DNA of 16,854 bases. Origin: Pleurotus djamor. Its lineage: Eukaryota > Basidiomycota > Agaricomycetes > Agaricales > Pleurotaceae. Shown piece by piece: positions 7,716-15,415 of this stretch. The stretch's first letter is position 1. The number at the start of each line of letters is the position of its first letter. A program made the position numbers and the translations under genes. The notes under the pieces are model-generated. The model saw nothing but the letters and a program-made list of their open reading frames with translations. It was not told where the DNA came from and did not search any database. The stretch lies in contig JAPEVF010000955.1 of the NCBI GenBank assembly GCA_029747585.1, forward strand, positions 1-16,854. Direction: 5' to 3'.

Positions 7716-7739
7716 ACGCTGGTCGAGCCCTAGTCTTCG

Positions 7740-8060
7740 CGTTTTTCCGTTATTGAGAGGGTAGAGGAAGATGGGAGGTTGGGAAGGTCAATGAAGACGG
7801 CGATGAAGACGACGATGAAGACGGAGCTGTTAGTGGAGGCCTCTGGCGGCGGCGGCGGTTTATAGAGGAGAAGGGTTAGCAACATAGCGAGAGCCCCTTC
7901 CTGGGACGGAACCAAGGGAGACGATACTCGCACGACTACCACGTTCCCCTTGTCGCACACCCTTCCCCTCCATGACTGTCGCGTCCCTTTGAGCGCTTCG
8001 TTGCTCTCATTGTCCTCGAGCGGCTTATCTCCCAACTCAACTGCGACACTTCACCTTGAC
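7740..8060. repeat. Dispersed repeat copy A with 12-nt minisatellite core
   Basis: The segment aligns by eye to 14575-14870 in the same orientation: a GAGGG and GGGAAGGTCRATGAAGACG start, a GATGAAGACGAC 12-nt core (about 7789-7824), AGTGGAGG, then ACCAcGTTCCCC, CGCGTCcCTTTGA, and CATCTCCCCAAC-like blocks. No coding frame is convincing. The hydrophobic VFIVVFIAVFID run on the minus strand merely translates the 12-nt repeat. It begins only about 25 bp after the AT-rich transposon, whose insertion may have cut the repeat. Confidence 0.6.
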
Positions 8061-8464
8061 GTTCCACATGCCACCACCGAGGAGAGGGGCGCATGGCAGA
8101 CGATCAAAATCGCCTTCTATCCGCAGAAATGATTCCCACCGACGAGATGCATGATAAGAAAAATCGAAGGGAGGGTGGAGATGGACGGCGGAACAAGAGG
8201 GATTTATACTCGGGGTTGGTCGCGTCAATGCCCAACTGGTGAATGCTTGAATACGCGTGTATCTCCCCTAGATTTCAAACCATCCGCTTACCACAGTTGT
8301 ACGATCGGTGGGTTTTTGGTGTCTCAGCCCAGACACCAGTCCCAATGCACATACACCGCTGTTTTCGAACCTACGAATTGGGGGCCTGAGCTCAGATTAA
8401 ACAGAATACAAGACTACGGATAATGTTACAACTTGCATGGCTCCCATGGTAGGATTAAACATCA
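8061..8464. other. No gene seen
   Basis: Short open frames on both strands look like chance. A TTTATACTC near 8202 could be a promoter-like element, with no clear gene after it. The stretch lies 3' of the minus-strand gene ending at 8465 and should contain its 3' untranslated region. Confidence 0.4.
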
Positions 8465-9295
8465 TTAAGTTTGAGTTATTCTAATTGTGTCCGTTTGCGG
8501 ATGAGGCTCCAATGCCTTTCCAGAATGCATTGGAGTTGTCGCATCCAGTACGGCCGCAGACTTGGAAAGGGACGTTAACGATTGCAACCTAGTCAAGCCA
8601 TGATAGAACTTTCGTCGCAANTTTTCGTGCAATGTTTGACCTTCTTTTCCTAATTGCTGCGCTGTAAGACTATGGGTGTTCTCAAAAAGATGATGTAGAT
8701 TCATTCTTACCGCGTTTGAGGGGCGGTACCCAGTCAGGGAAAATATTTCTCCGAGGCATGTCTCGAACCTGTTCGGATCGCTTCGCTGCGAGTACAACTC
8801 AGAAAGAAGATCGGGAACAAGCTCGAGCTGATTATCCATCTCAGATGATGCTGTGTCATCCACGACACCGCTATCCGCAAACAAGATATCAGAACAAAGA
8901 AACACAGCGATAGACCACATTGAGCATGCACACCTGTCCTCACCACAAAGCCTGTTGAAAAGCCGCTCAACATCGTCCTCCGTATGAATTCCCATGAAGC
9001 GCATCGCGACTGACATGAGCTTGCCATCTTCATTGACAAAAGAATCTATTTCCTTGCTGGCTTGGGTGTAGGCTGGGTGATGGCGGCGGGCGTTAGGGGT
9101 AGGCGTAGGGGGCTCTTTAGGGGAAGGGATCGTGCGGATGGTAGGGTTTGTAGGGAGGTGTTTCACTTCAGAGTTGCCAGAATTGAGAGTGCGGTGGAAA
9201 TGATTATGGATAGTCGTGATGTTGTAGTTCCACTGATTGCCTGCGACATCGTTATAGGATCCCATCCGCACATTGCCACTGTTGGCAAGAGGCAT
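8465..9295 (-). CDS. Unrecognised fungal protein with N-terminal YNDVAGNQ motif, 276 residues (255 if spliced)
   Basis: The start at 9293-9295 is chosen because protein-like sequence begins there and a TATA box lies about 65 bp upstream; the 83 codons before it read poorly. The N-terminus (residues 9-36) has GNVRMGSYNDVAGNQWNYN followed by TTIHNHF, a pattern known at the start of many uncharacterised agaricomycete proteins, some with NACHT or other NTPase modules. Here a Pro-rich linker (about 45-75) and an acidic, helical C-terminal region without NTPase motifs follow. A 63-nt stretch at 8871-8933 begins GTGTGC, ends GGATAG, and encodes an out-of-character hydrophobic run; it divides by three and may be an intron. 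The N at 8621 makes one residue uncertain but keeps frame. A LINE has inserted upstream. Function unknown. Confidence 0.6.
   Translation of the reverse strand: MPLANSGNVRMGSYNDVAGNQWNYNITTIHNHFHRTLNSGNSEVKHLPTNPTIRTIPSPKEPPTPTPNARRHHPAYTQASKEIDSFVNEDGKLMSVAMRFMGIHTEDDVERLFNRLCGEDRCACSMWSIAVFLCSDILFADSGVVDDTASSEMDNQLELVPDLLSELYSQRSDPNRFETCLGEIFSLTGYRPSNAVRMNLHHLFENTHSLTAQQLGKEGQTLHEXLRRKFYHGLTRLQSLTSLSKSAAVLDATTPMHSGKALEPHPQTDTIRITQT
8871..8933 (-). other. Candidate in-phase 63-nt intron
   Basis: Donor AG|GTGTGC and acceptor GCGGATAG flank a Cys- and Phe-rich hydrophobic stretch that interrupts an otherwise charged helical region. Removal keeps the frame and joins GED to SGVVDD. The length fits other introns in this window. 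It contains no stop, so the open frame alone does not reveal it. Confidence 0.5.
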
Positions 9296-9357
9296 TTCGG
9301 CCTTGCCGTTGTGCGGAATATGGGAGGTCTGTGACGCAGTGGGGTTCTCACAAGCAG

Positions 9358-9365
9358 CTTTTATA
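9358..9365 (-). promoter_or_regulatory. TATA box of the gene ending at 8465
   Basis: TATAAAAG on the minus strand sits about 62 bp before the chosen ATG, leaving room for a short 5' leader. This supports the ATG at 9295 over the earlier in-frame codons. Confidence 0.5.
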
Positions 9366-9547
9366 TGTGCAGAACGCCGTGTGGCTGTGCGGGAGAAGCG
9401 CCAACTTCGCCACAAACAAGAATTGACAACAAGTTGCTGACAATTTGGCGACGTCTTTTGTGTTTCCATCAAATGATGAAAACATCTTATGCTTGTACTT
9501 GAGCGTCTCGTACACAACTCTATGTAGCACTGCCCTTGCGGCATCTG

Positions 9548-9565
9548 TAATCTTTCCTGATGTGC
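9548..9565 (+). repeat. Left target-site duplication of the LINE
   Basis: TAATCTTTCCTGATGTGC occurs here and again, identically, at 10134-10151 directly after the A-rich tail. Confidence 0.9.
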
Positions 9566-9957
9566 TGGGAGATATCCTAGCGTGCGGGCTTAAAGAGTTC
9601 AGAGACGAAAATAATAAGATCAAAACGGGAGAATCAAGACTATGGCGCATACTAGTTGCAGAATCTGCCTACCTCATATGGAAGCTACGGTGCGAAAGGG
9701 TAATCCAAAACAACAACACCCCACATACAACACAGGAGATCAAAAATAGATGGCACCGCACGATGAATGAGAGGTTAGAATTAGACAGAAAGCTGGCAAA
9801 CGCTCGAAGATTCGGCCAGAAAGCAACGCCGAAGAAGAGAGTATATGACACGTGGAGGGGAGTGTTAGAAAACGAAGAAGACCTTCCAAAAGACTGGATT
9901 ACCCAAAACGGGGTTTTAGTGGGTATACGAGCCAATATGTTCCTTGACAACGGGTAG
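9566..9957 (+). pseudogene. C-terminal fragment of LINE reverse transcriptase polyprotein
   Basis: About 130 codons survive, ending at TAG 9955-9957. The text LGDILACGLKEF, then SRLWRILVAESAYLIWKLRCERVI, NRWHRTMNERLELDR and DTWRGVLENEEDLPKDW, is the conserved tail that follows the RT and RNase H domains in agaricomycete LINEs; similarity is from memory of the family, not a search. The RT and RNase H domains are absent, so the fragment is dead. The open frame extends back to 9445 only because the target DNA happens to be open. Confidence 0.85.
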
Positions 9958-10054
9958 GAAAACGCTCGGAGTCCCACACTTTGTGCATAAACGCATTTCC
10001 TTGTGGTATTCATATCTAAATCGCCGGGTTACCTCGGCCTCCTAGCGGGTCGAA

Positions 10055-10079
10055 GACCTCTGACTATACGCAAGAGGTC
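10055..10079 (+). other. Hairpin in the LINE 3' untranslated region
   Basis: GACCTCT (10055-10061) and AGAGGTC (10073-10079) form a perfect 7-bp stem with an 11-nt loop, about 25 nt before the A-rich tail. Many LINEs have a 3' stem-loop recognised by their own reverse transcriptase; that role is inferred here. Confidence 0.45.
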
Positions 10080-10103
10080 CTAGGCTACACCAAACGCTCC
10101 ACC

Positions 10104-10133
10104 AAAAAAATAAATAAATAAATAAATAAATAA
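10104..10133 (+). repeat. A-rich (TAAA)n tail of the LINE
   Basis: Seven A residues are followed by about six TAAA units and TAA, running directly into the target-site duplication. Simple-repeat tails of this kind are typical 3' ends of LINE insertions. Confidence 0.9.
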
Positions 10134-10151
10134 TAATCTTTCCTGATGTGC
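10134..10151 (+). repeat. Right target-site duplication of the LINE
   Basis: Identical over 18 bp to 9548-9565. Confidence 0.9.
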
Positions 10152-11299
10152 GATCCCAGTTTCACCCACTCTTTTTCTCAATCCCTCCTACTCATTACTT
10201 ACTAACCGGCTCTAGGCGTTGTAGGGGAGCGCGAGCACCACAGCATGGGAAACTTATGACTGAGCGGAGAAAAATGTTGATCCTAAAGCGTGTCAGCGCT
10301 CAAACGCTCACCGTCCCCGGCGAAGATGACCCGTGCATGGCAACCCTATGCCCTGGGGCCTGCATCCTCAGCTCATCTATTCCCTCTTCTCTCCATTACC
10401 TGCAATATCGGAGACAGGCATAGTCTACCTTCGTAGGAAACCACAACCCAGCGACGTCTTTCAAAAGCGCTCGTTCTCGAGTTCCCAACCTCAATTCTGA
10501 TGAGATAAGATAAGAAGATCCTTCCCGGACCGTTGACCCTGACAGTGAAAACCCCCAAAAAAAAGNCTATCCCACGTGTGGCCGACGCGCGTACGCATTG
10601 GTACGATTCCCTCCGTTGTCTTGTCGGTGAGTTCTTCATGGTTTTCTCAGCTCTGTCTCCCACTATCAATCCATACTAGTATCCCTCGCGAGCATACGTG
10701 GTGTCATATTCTCTCCCTCTCGAACACCGCCCCCGGTTGTCCCTGCGCAATCGCATAGACTTTGCATTCCTCGACCGCTCACCAATCCAGGTCGAACATC
10801 TCCATCAACAATGGTTCATCTCTCCTCGGAGGCGGGGAAAAACCCATCACACTGGCTTCTTGATCTCCACCTGCACCGCTTGCGGCAGACGTCTACTGGT
10901 TCGAGCAACGTGACGACCCATACCCACCAATGGCTCGGATGTCATCTTCAAGACTCAGTGATGATCGATGAGGATATATCTCTACTAGGACCACCGACGA
11001 CTGGCTGGAGGATTAGAGAGGAAGAGGGGTTAGGTTTTCGGACCTTTGGCTCTATATAGAGTAAGGGTACGTCCTTTCATCCGGAATCTCTCCCTCGTTC
11101 ATATACCTAGTCTACTTCAACAGACTCTCGCTGAACGCTAAGCTACCCTCCAGTCTACTCATCTTCTTGATAACGCCCGCCCGCGAACCAATGCCGTGAT
11201 ACCCGCACACTACTCTCTGGGCATCTCATCGGTGGGAATGACTTCGTTTCTCGCTCCCACCCACCACCACGACTCTTCTCTCCTCCTCTAATCTCCTTC
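10152..11299. other. No convincing gene; degenerate repeat DNA
   Basis: Only short frames occur. The best, 10811-11059 plus (82 codons), starts in a good context (CAACAATGG) but has no recognisable domain. GTACGT at 11068 with CAACAG near 11122 could be an intron after a TATATAGAG (11050-11058) promoter-like motif. An E-box repeat is listed separately. The N at 10566 follows eight A residues and a G. Confidence 0.35.
10525..10594 (+). repeat. Dispersed repeat with CACGTG, copy 1
   Basis: CCGGACCGTTGA at the start, CCACGTG in the middle and GACGCGCGTAC at the end recur in the same order and strand at 13091-13147. This copy is longer by an A-rich insertion of about 13 bp. CACGTG is the E-box bound by bHLH factors, but a regulatory role is not shown. 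Confidence 0.55.
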
Positions 11300-11659
11300 A
11301 TGCGTCGCCCAACCTGTTGGACATGCTCCCTTGCCATCATGAAGGCATTCAGCGCAATTTCATTTCCTGACCGCGAAAACCTTTCCTTCCACCACCGCCG
11401 CCATCATCAAATCACCACAGCGCTGAACGTCAAAGCCCTATGCAACGACGGACGGATCCACCCACAAGAGCTCTTCATATGCATCTTTTCTTTCGGCATG
11501 AGCGCTCGCGTGGTAAGTCTATTGCTGCTGTTTTTTGAGAACTGACGCTGATCTTGGTCGCATCCTATCCAGCTTTCCACGGGCTACGTGACTACCCGTC
11601 CTTTGCATTACAATATTGCCTTCATGGCTCGCAGGTGCTGGAGACTAGGAGAGGTTTGA
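11300..11659 (+). CDS. Possible small two-exon gene, 99 residues, unrecognised
   Basis: Exon 1 (11300-11512) and exon 2 (11573-11659) are joined by a canonical 60-nt intron (GTAAGT, AACTGAC-like branch, CTATCCAG) that keeps phase 0. The product would be basic and Cys/His-containing (FICIFSFGMSARV joined to LSTGYVTTRPLHYN) with no known domain. The intron signals are good but the frames are short, so this may be a decayed or chance gene. A 12-nt repeat core follows 55 nt after its stop, as also happens at 14611. Confidence 0.3.
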
Positions 11660-11713
11660 CTGTGTACGCGCTCGCAGAAAGAGGAAGAGACGGTCATGGA
11701 GACTGAGGGAATG

Positions 11714-11731
11714 GCGACGATGAAGACGAAG
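11714..11731 (+). repeat. 12-nt repeat core, copy D
   Basis: GACGATGAAGACGAAG matches the GATGAAGACGAC unit of the copies at 7789 and 14606. Little flanking similarity is evident. Confidence 0.4.
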
Positions 11732-11824
11732 TCAACAAGTAGTGGTTCCAACAGCACGGACCGCTCGACGGTGGTTCAGCTCGACTCCACCTAGCCCTTT
11801 ATACCCTTCAAGTTCTCTAAAAAC

Positions 11825-12508
11825 TTGCTCGTCGCAGAGTCGTCCCCCCTTCGCCGTGCTAATGGTCTCCACATCCGTCCACCAAACGACTCTATGCGGC
11901 GTGGATCCCCTACCTATCTGTACGACCGGGGAAATCGCACGTCTGCGTTCTTCTACACCCGGGCGAAACGATCGAGGTGGAAGGATAGCATTCGCACCGA
12001 CCCATGCTCGTTCTCTCAGAGTCATCGCTGCTCCCCGAATGACGAAGCCCTGAGTAAGTCCTCGTTGTCCACTGATGATACTATATGTTGAACGAAGTTT
12101 CCAGTCTCTAGGTCAATTTCTGTCCTCCATCCTCCGCGCTGGTGCTACTATCGTCCACAAACCAGTTGGAAGATCGTTAGGAATGGAAGGCAGTTTGGCT
12201 ACCCGCGCTGTTGGTTGATGAATATGACATGGGTGCTTGCTGGTTGGTGGAGGTATCGATGTTGCAGCTTGGACAGACGAACAGCAGCGGCTCCCAACCT
12301 TCCAGCTCAGAGCCTTGCGTTCACCATCCATCCCATCATCCTTTTCGGCGTATACTATCCGCTCGCGCTTCAAGCCATTGCGCTCATCCCTTGCCACCTT
12401 CCCTCTATCAATCGCTTTTCTTACAGTCACGTACGGAACCGGACGTTCGCGGCTACACACGCTGTAGGCGGTCACATCAATCATACTGCTCTTCTTTACG
12501 ATGAACCG
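11825..12508 (+). other. Possible exon pair around a 51-nt intron
   Basis: A plus frame open from 11825 reaches GTAAGT at 12052; a candidate acceptor TTTCCAG ends at 12102, and with that splice the frame stays open to GTATGT at 12509, some 200 codons in all. The composition (many Cys, Trp, Arg and Pro) is unlike a typical protein, and a minus-strand frame at 12113-12529 of 138 codons competes. I cannot decide between a gene on either strand and chance. Confidence 0.2.
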
Positions 12509-12570
12509 GTATGTACTCTTTGTTCCCACCTGTCCGTGGATCCTTCACTGATTCACCGCTACCAATATAG
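12509..12570 (+). other. Candidate 62-nt intron
   Basis: GTATGT donor, CACTGATT branch-like sequence and CAATATAG acceptor give a typical fungal intron. The upstream open frame ends at phase 0, while the best downstream frame (to TGA 12777-12779) needs phase 1, so a frameshift would be needed for a working gene. Confidence 0.35.
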
Positions 12571-12779
12571 CTCTCGATCTCTCCCCTCATGTCGCCCCCG
12601 TTCTTGCCATGAAGCTTACCCAACGCCTTGAACCAGGAACCATGGATATCGGCGCTAGAGCATTCTGTATGCCTGGTGTTCCCAGGGATGGGAGAGGATT
12701 AGTATGGAGGCTGTTTGTAGATTGGATCCGGGGGCCGACGAAGAAGATGGATGGGTGGGAGGGACGTGAGCTGAGCTGA
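12552..12779 (+). pseudogene. Exon-like frame after the 62-nt intron, unrecognised
   Basis: The frame reads IALDLSPHVAPVLAMKLTQR, then GTMDIGARAFCMPGVPRDGR and LVWRLFVDWIRGP, ending at TGA 12777-12779. It looks like real protein and the other frames do not. No family is recognised. It cannot be joined in phase to the upstream open frame, so it is probably a decayed exon. The 7-nt and 12-nt repeats start right after its stop. Confidence 0.3.
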
Positions 12780-12784
12780 GCTGA

Positions 12785-12835
12785 GGACGATGGACGATGG
12801 ACGATGAACACGACGATGAACACGACGATGAATGC
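12785..12835 (+). repeat. Minisatellite copy C: GGACGAT and GACGATGAACAC units
   Basis: Three 7-nt GGACGAT units are followed by three near-identical 12-nt GACGATGAACAC units. The 12-nt phase and sequence resemble the cores at 7789 and 14606. A short GAGCTGAGCTGAGCTGA tract precedes it. Confidence 0.7.
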
Positions 12836-13403
12836 GATTGATTGGATGTTGGAGGATGAAACGAGGGGGAGGACGGTGGAGACGATGAACCTGGTCGATT
12901 GAGAAGACACATGCAGCAGCTATCCCAGAGCAAACACAGTGGATCCCATTCCCAGTCACCTTACCACCTCCCACTAAACGTCGCTCGCCCGCTCAACGAC
13001 CATCACGACCGTGCACATTGCCGTTAGTAATAGAAACGGACTCCCCGCAGTCGCTCACTGCGAAGGGGTTGAAGATTTCGGGGGTATTAGCCGGACCGTT
13101 GATCCAGAAAGCCTAAACGCCTGTGCCACGTGGGAGGACGCGCGTACACTTTGCTTCCCACCCGCCAACTTTTCCAGTACTCAACATCTCTATCTCCTCG
13201 CTTTCTCCTTGGCCTATGGGCTCGCTAGTTGACCCGACGGGTTGACCTATCGATCGACGCACGCATTAGCTCGCTTTTCGCCGTCGCAGAGCCCCAATGG
13301 AAGCACCATCCCCTCCCAGCTCACGAATTGGGAGCAAACCTTCCAGGTCATCTACCCCCGTCTTTCCGCTTTGCCCTGGAGTCATCACGACTGGCTTCCG
13401 TAG
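12836..13403. other. No gene seen apart from a dispersed repeat
   Basis: Short frames on both strands have no protein-like character. The only structure I can support is the repeat at 13091-13147. Confidence 0.35.
13091..13147 (+). repeat. Dispersed repeat with CACGTG, copy 2
   Basis: It shares the ordered blocks CCGGACCGTTGA, GCCACGTG and GACGCGCGTAC with 10525-10594. Both copies are followed by pyrimidine-rich sequence containing short intron-like signals. Confidence 0.55.
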
Positions 13404-13698
13404 TACCGATGGCATTACTTTTTCTTCTTGCCTCTGACCGGGACCCTCCAATGTCAATGCAAATTACTCTCCGTCCCAGTCAAGACCGACCCAGATTTGT
13501 TGACTTTCCGTGAGCTCAACAAAGCTCTCTACGCCGATACCTATAGGTACGTCTTCTTCCTTGCCTTGCCTTCGAGCCCTCTCCAAAAGATTTTCTGACC
13601 CTTTTCCCTTCGTTTTTAGCGTTAGTCGCTTTCATCGTAGCCGGAAGCTTTGGGACATGATGGTAGCGATAACAAGCTCGATCCAGCATCGACAGTAG
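13404..13698 (+). pseudogene. Two exon-like frames around a canonical 73-nt intron
   Basis: An open frame from 13404 (LLSVPVKTDPDLLTFRELNK, then ALYADTY) reaches GTACGT at 13547. The intron has a TTCTGACC branch and GTTTTTAG acceptor ending at 13619. Splicing keeps frame into SVSRFHRSRKLWDMMVA and a TAG at 13696-13698. There is no start codon in the first frame, so an upstream exon is missing or lost. The family is not recognised. Splice signals and wording are better than expected for random DNA. Confidence 0.35.
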
Positions 13699-14405
13699 GA
13701 GGCCCCAAAAACGCGACACCCAGAAGGAAGGGCTGGGATAGATAAGGGATAGATGAAGGCGCTGTTGGGTGGCCCCATGCCCGGCGAATGCCATGACCAT
13801 CCAACCAAATGGCTCCCCTCGACGTTGTCATGGATCTCGCTGGCATCGATGAGCACGTCCCTTCTAGATCACGCCCATCCCAGCCGCACCTTCCCGCCCC
13901 GGATTCTAGTTGCAACCTTTCAACGCCTCGCTTGCTCCCTTCTCCCTCCTCCGACACTAAGCTATATCCTTCGTCTTCACATGGATCCCTTGTCTCCTTT
14001 GTGGATATCATCGCCTCGCTTCATTCTCAAGAGTTTGAGCGATGCTGAACACATCGTCGCTGTTGAACCGCCGCTCTATGTCCGCACTGCAAGCTCAAAG
14101 CTGCAAGATTCAAATTCCAACCTTCGCATCATCCCACCGAGTCCCGTCAAACCCCCGCGAGATACATGCACAACATCTTGAGTCGTACACACCAGAGCTC
14201 GCGCTGCCGGTGACGACGCTAGGCGGGCGCTGTCGAACGTGCTTCAACACCTCAGATGACGGGGAAATCGCTGGGAAGAAGACGTTCGAGGCTCAGGATG
14301 GCTTATAGAGCGAGGAAACTCAGAGCAACTTCGACGTTGTATTGTTCCCCTCAGTTTGAGCGCCATCTATCCCTCTATCACTCTCATCAAACCCCCTTCT
14401 ATATC
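13699..14405. other. No gene seen
   Basis: Overlapping short frames on both strands (up to 142 codons on plus at 13753-14181 and 129 on minus) have low-complexity Ser/Pro/Leu composition. GGGATAGATAAGGGATAGATG near 13735-13755 is a small direct repeat. No RNA or mobile element is recognised. Confidence 0.35.
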
Positions 14406-14611
14406 ATGTCTACTTTGATTCTGCAAGGTACGTGCTGTTTACTCAGTCCCGTCCCGTTGTCCTGGCTAATTTCAACTTTCTCTTCACAACGATAGAACAC
14501 ACCTCGACTCTTTCCAACCTTGAAGTTATTCTGCTTGAGCGCGAGGGGTGGTGTATTCGTACTCCTTGGCGTACTGTCATAGAGGGGGTGGGAAGGCGGG
14601 AAGGTCGATGA
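14406..14611 (+). CDS. Possible small two-exon gene, 45 residues, unrecognised
   Basis: The ATG at 14406 (MSTLILQ) is followed after 22 nt by GTACGT; a 68-nt intron with a GCTAAT branch and AACGATAG acceptor ends at 14495, and the frame continues through SNLEVILLEREGWCIRTPWR to a TGA at 14609-14611. The stop lies inside the first unit of the repeat copy at 14606. It is too short for any family call and could be the surviving end of a larger gene. Confidence 0.25.
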
Positions 14612-14870
14612 AGACGAAGATGAAGACGACCACGAAGACGGGACTGCGAGTGGAGGAATTGGGTGCCGGGTGGGATGTAGACAGGAGGACACAGTGATTG
14701 ACACCATAATTGGCCTTACCAATGACCAAGTTCCCCTCTTCGCGAACCCCGCGTCTCTTTGATCTCATCGTTGCCATCAGTGTCTACTCGCAGGCCATCT
14801 CCCCAACCGACCGCGGAACCTCAGTTTCTCGGTTCAATTGCGCCTGCTCCCTCCTCTTTTCCCTTCCTTG
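14575..14870. repeat. Dispersed repeat copy B with 12-nt minisatellite core
   Basis: It aligns to 7740-8060 in the same order and orientation: GGGAAGGTCGATGAAGACG, the 12-nt core (14606-14640), GAGTGGAGG, ACCAAGTTCCCC, CGCGTCTCTTTGA, TCATCGTTGC and CATCTCCCCAACC. The similarity extends well past the simple-repeat core, so this is a true repeat family and not only a minisatellite. Confidence 0.6.
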
Positions 14871-15415
14871 AACCTTGGTTCAACCCGGGCTACTCTGGTA
14901 TGAGCCCAGCTCGTCGCTGCCGCTCTGTACGCCACTCCACACCCACGCTTCAAACTTGAAGCTTCTCTCCTCAATCGTTTTGCGTTTCCCCTACCACATG
15001 CGCCTCTCACCCTATCATACACACTCACGGTACACCCCGAGCTTTTGAGAACGGCAACGATTGCGCGGAGTACCTAGCAATCGCGTCCTCTACCCCTCCT
15101 CCCCGTGGTAGGACGGATCGCCGCTTGGGGCAGGGACGATGTGGTAGTTGATGAACGTTGAGCTGAGGTTGATGAACGTTTTCACACGTATAGAGTATAC
15201 ACATTACTCAATGACCAACTATCTTACCTGTGTCTGAGCCTCGTCGCTGTTACTTACTATTCACGTTATCATCGCCCAGACGAGATAAATGTATACGCTG
15301 TACTTCCCGAAGTCAAAGTAATCAGTCATATACGTACTCTAGATGAAGATTTGGGTATACTCTAGGGTAGAGTATGTACACGAGCATAAACGAAGGCCAC
15401 CGAGACGTCCACATC
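14871..15415. other. No gene seen; small repeats and a hairpin
   Basis: No credible frame exists. GTTGATGAACGTT occurs at 15147-15159 and 15168-15180 with a 21-nt period. Sequences of the TAGAGTATAC type recur near 15190, 15330 and 15357. The segment contains the 3' flank of the gene ending at 15416. Confidence 0.4.
15357..15375. other. Perfect 8-bp hairpin 3' of the gene ending at 15416
   Basis: ATACTCTA (15357-15364), loop GGG, TAGAGTAT (15368-15375). It lies about 40 nt beyond the stop codon of the minus-strand gene and may be in its 3' untranslated region; function unknown. Confidence 0.4.

Larger units (their letters stand above)
9566..10133 (+). mobile_element. 5'-truncated LINE (non-LTR retrotransposon) insertion
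   Basis: A 568-bp segment carries the end of a LINE reverse-transcriptase protein, a 3' untranslated region of about 145 bp, and a tail of seven A residues followed by TAAA units (10104-10133), flanked by a perfect 18-bp target duplication. These are the marks of target-primed reverse transcription with early termination. The perfect duplication and open reading frame suggest a fairly recent event. It inserted head-to-head with the minus-strand gene at 8465-9295, about 270 bp before its ATG. Confidence 0.9.

Noticed and set aside
12113..12529. 138-codon minus-strand frame
   Set aside because: Composition is plausible but there is no domain, no support from splice sites, and a plus-strand frame with better intron signals overlaps it. 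Left undecided and not called.
13753..14181. 142-codon plus-strand frame
   Set aside because: Ser/Pro/Leu-rich low-complexity reading with open frames on both strands; no domain or clear gene signals.
7730..14777. Hydrophobic VFIVVFI-type peptides in three minus-strand frames
   Set aside because: They are translations of the 12-nt GATGAAGACGAC repeat, not a shared membrane peptide family.
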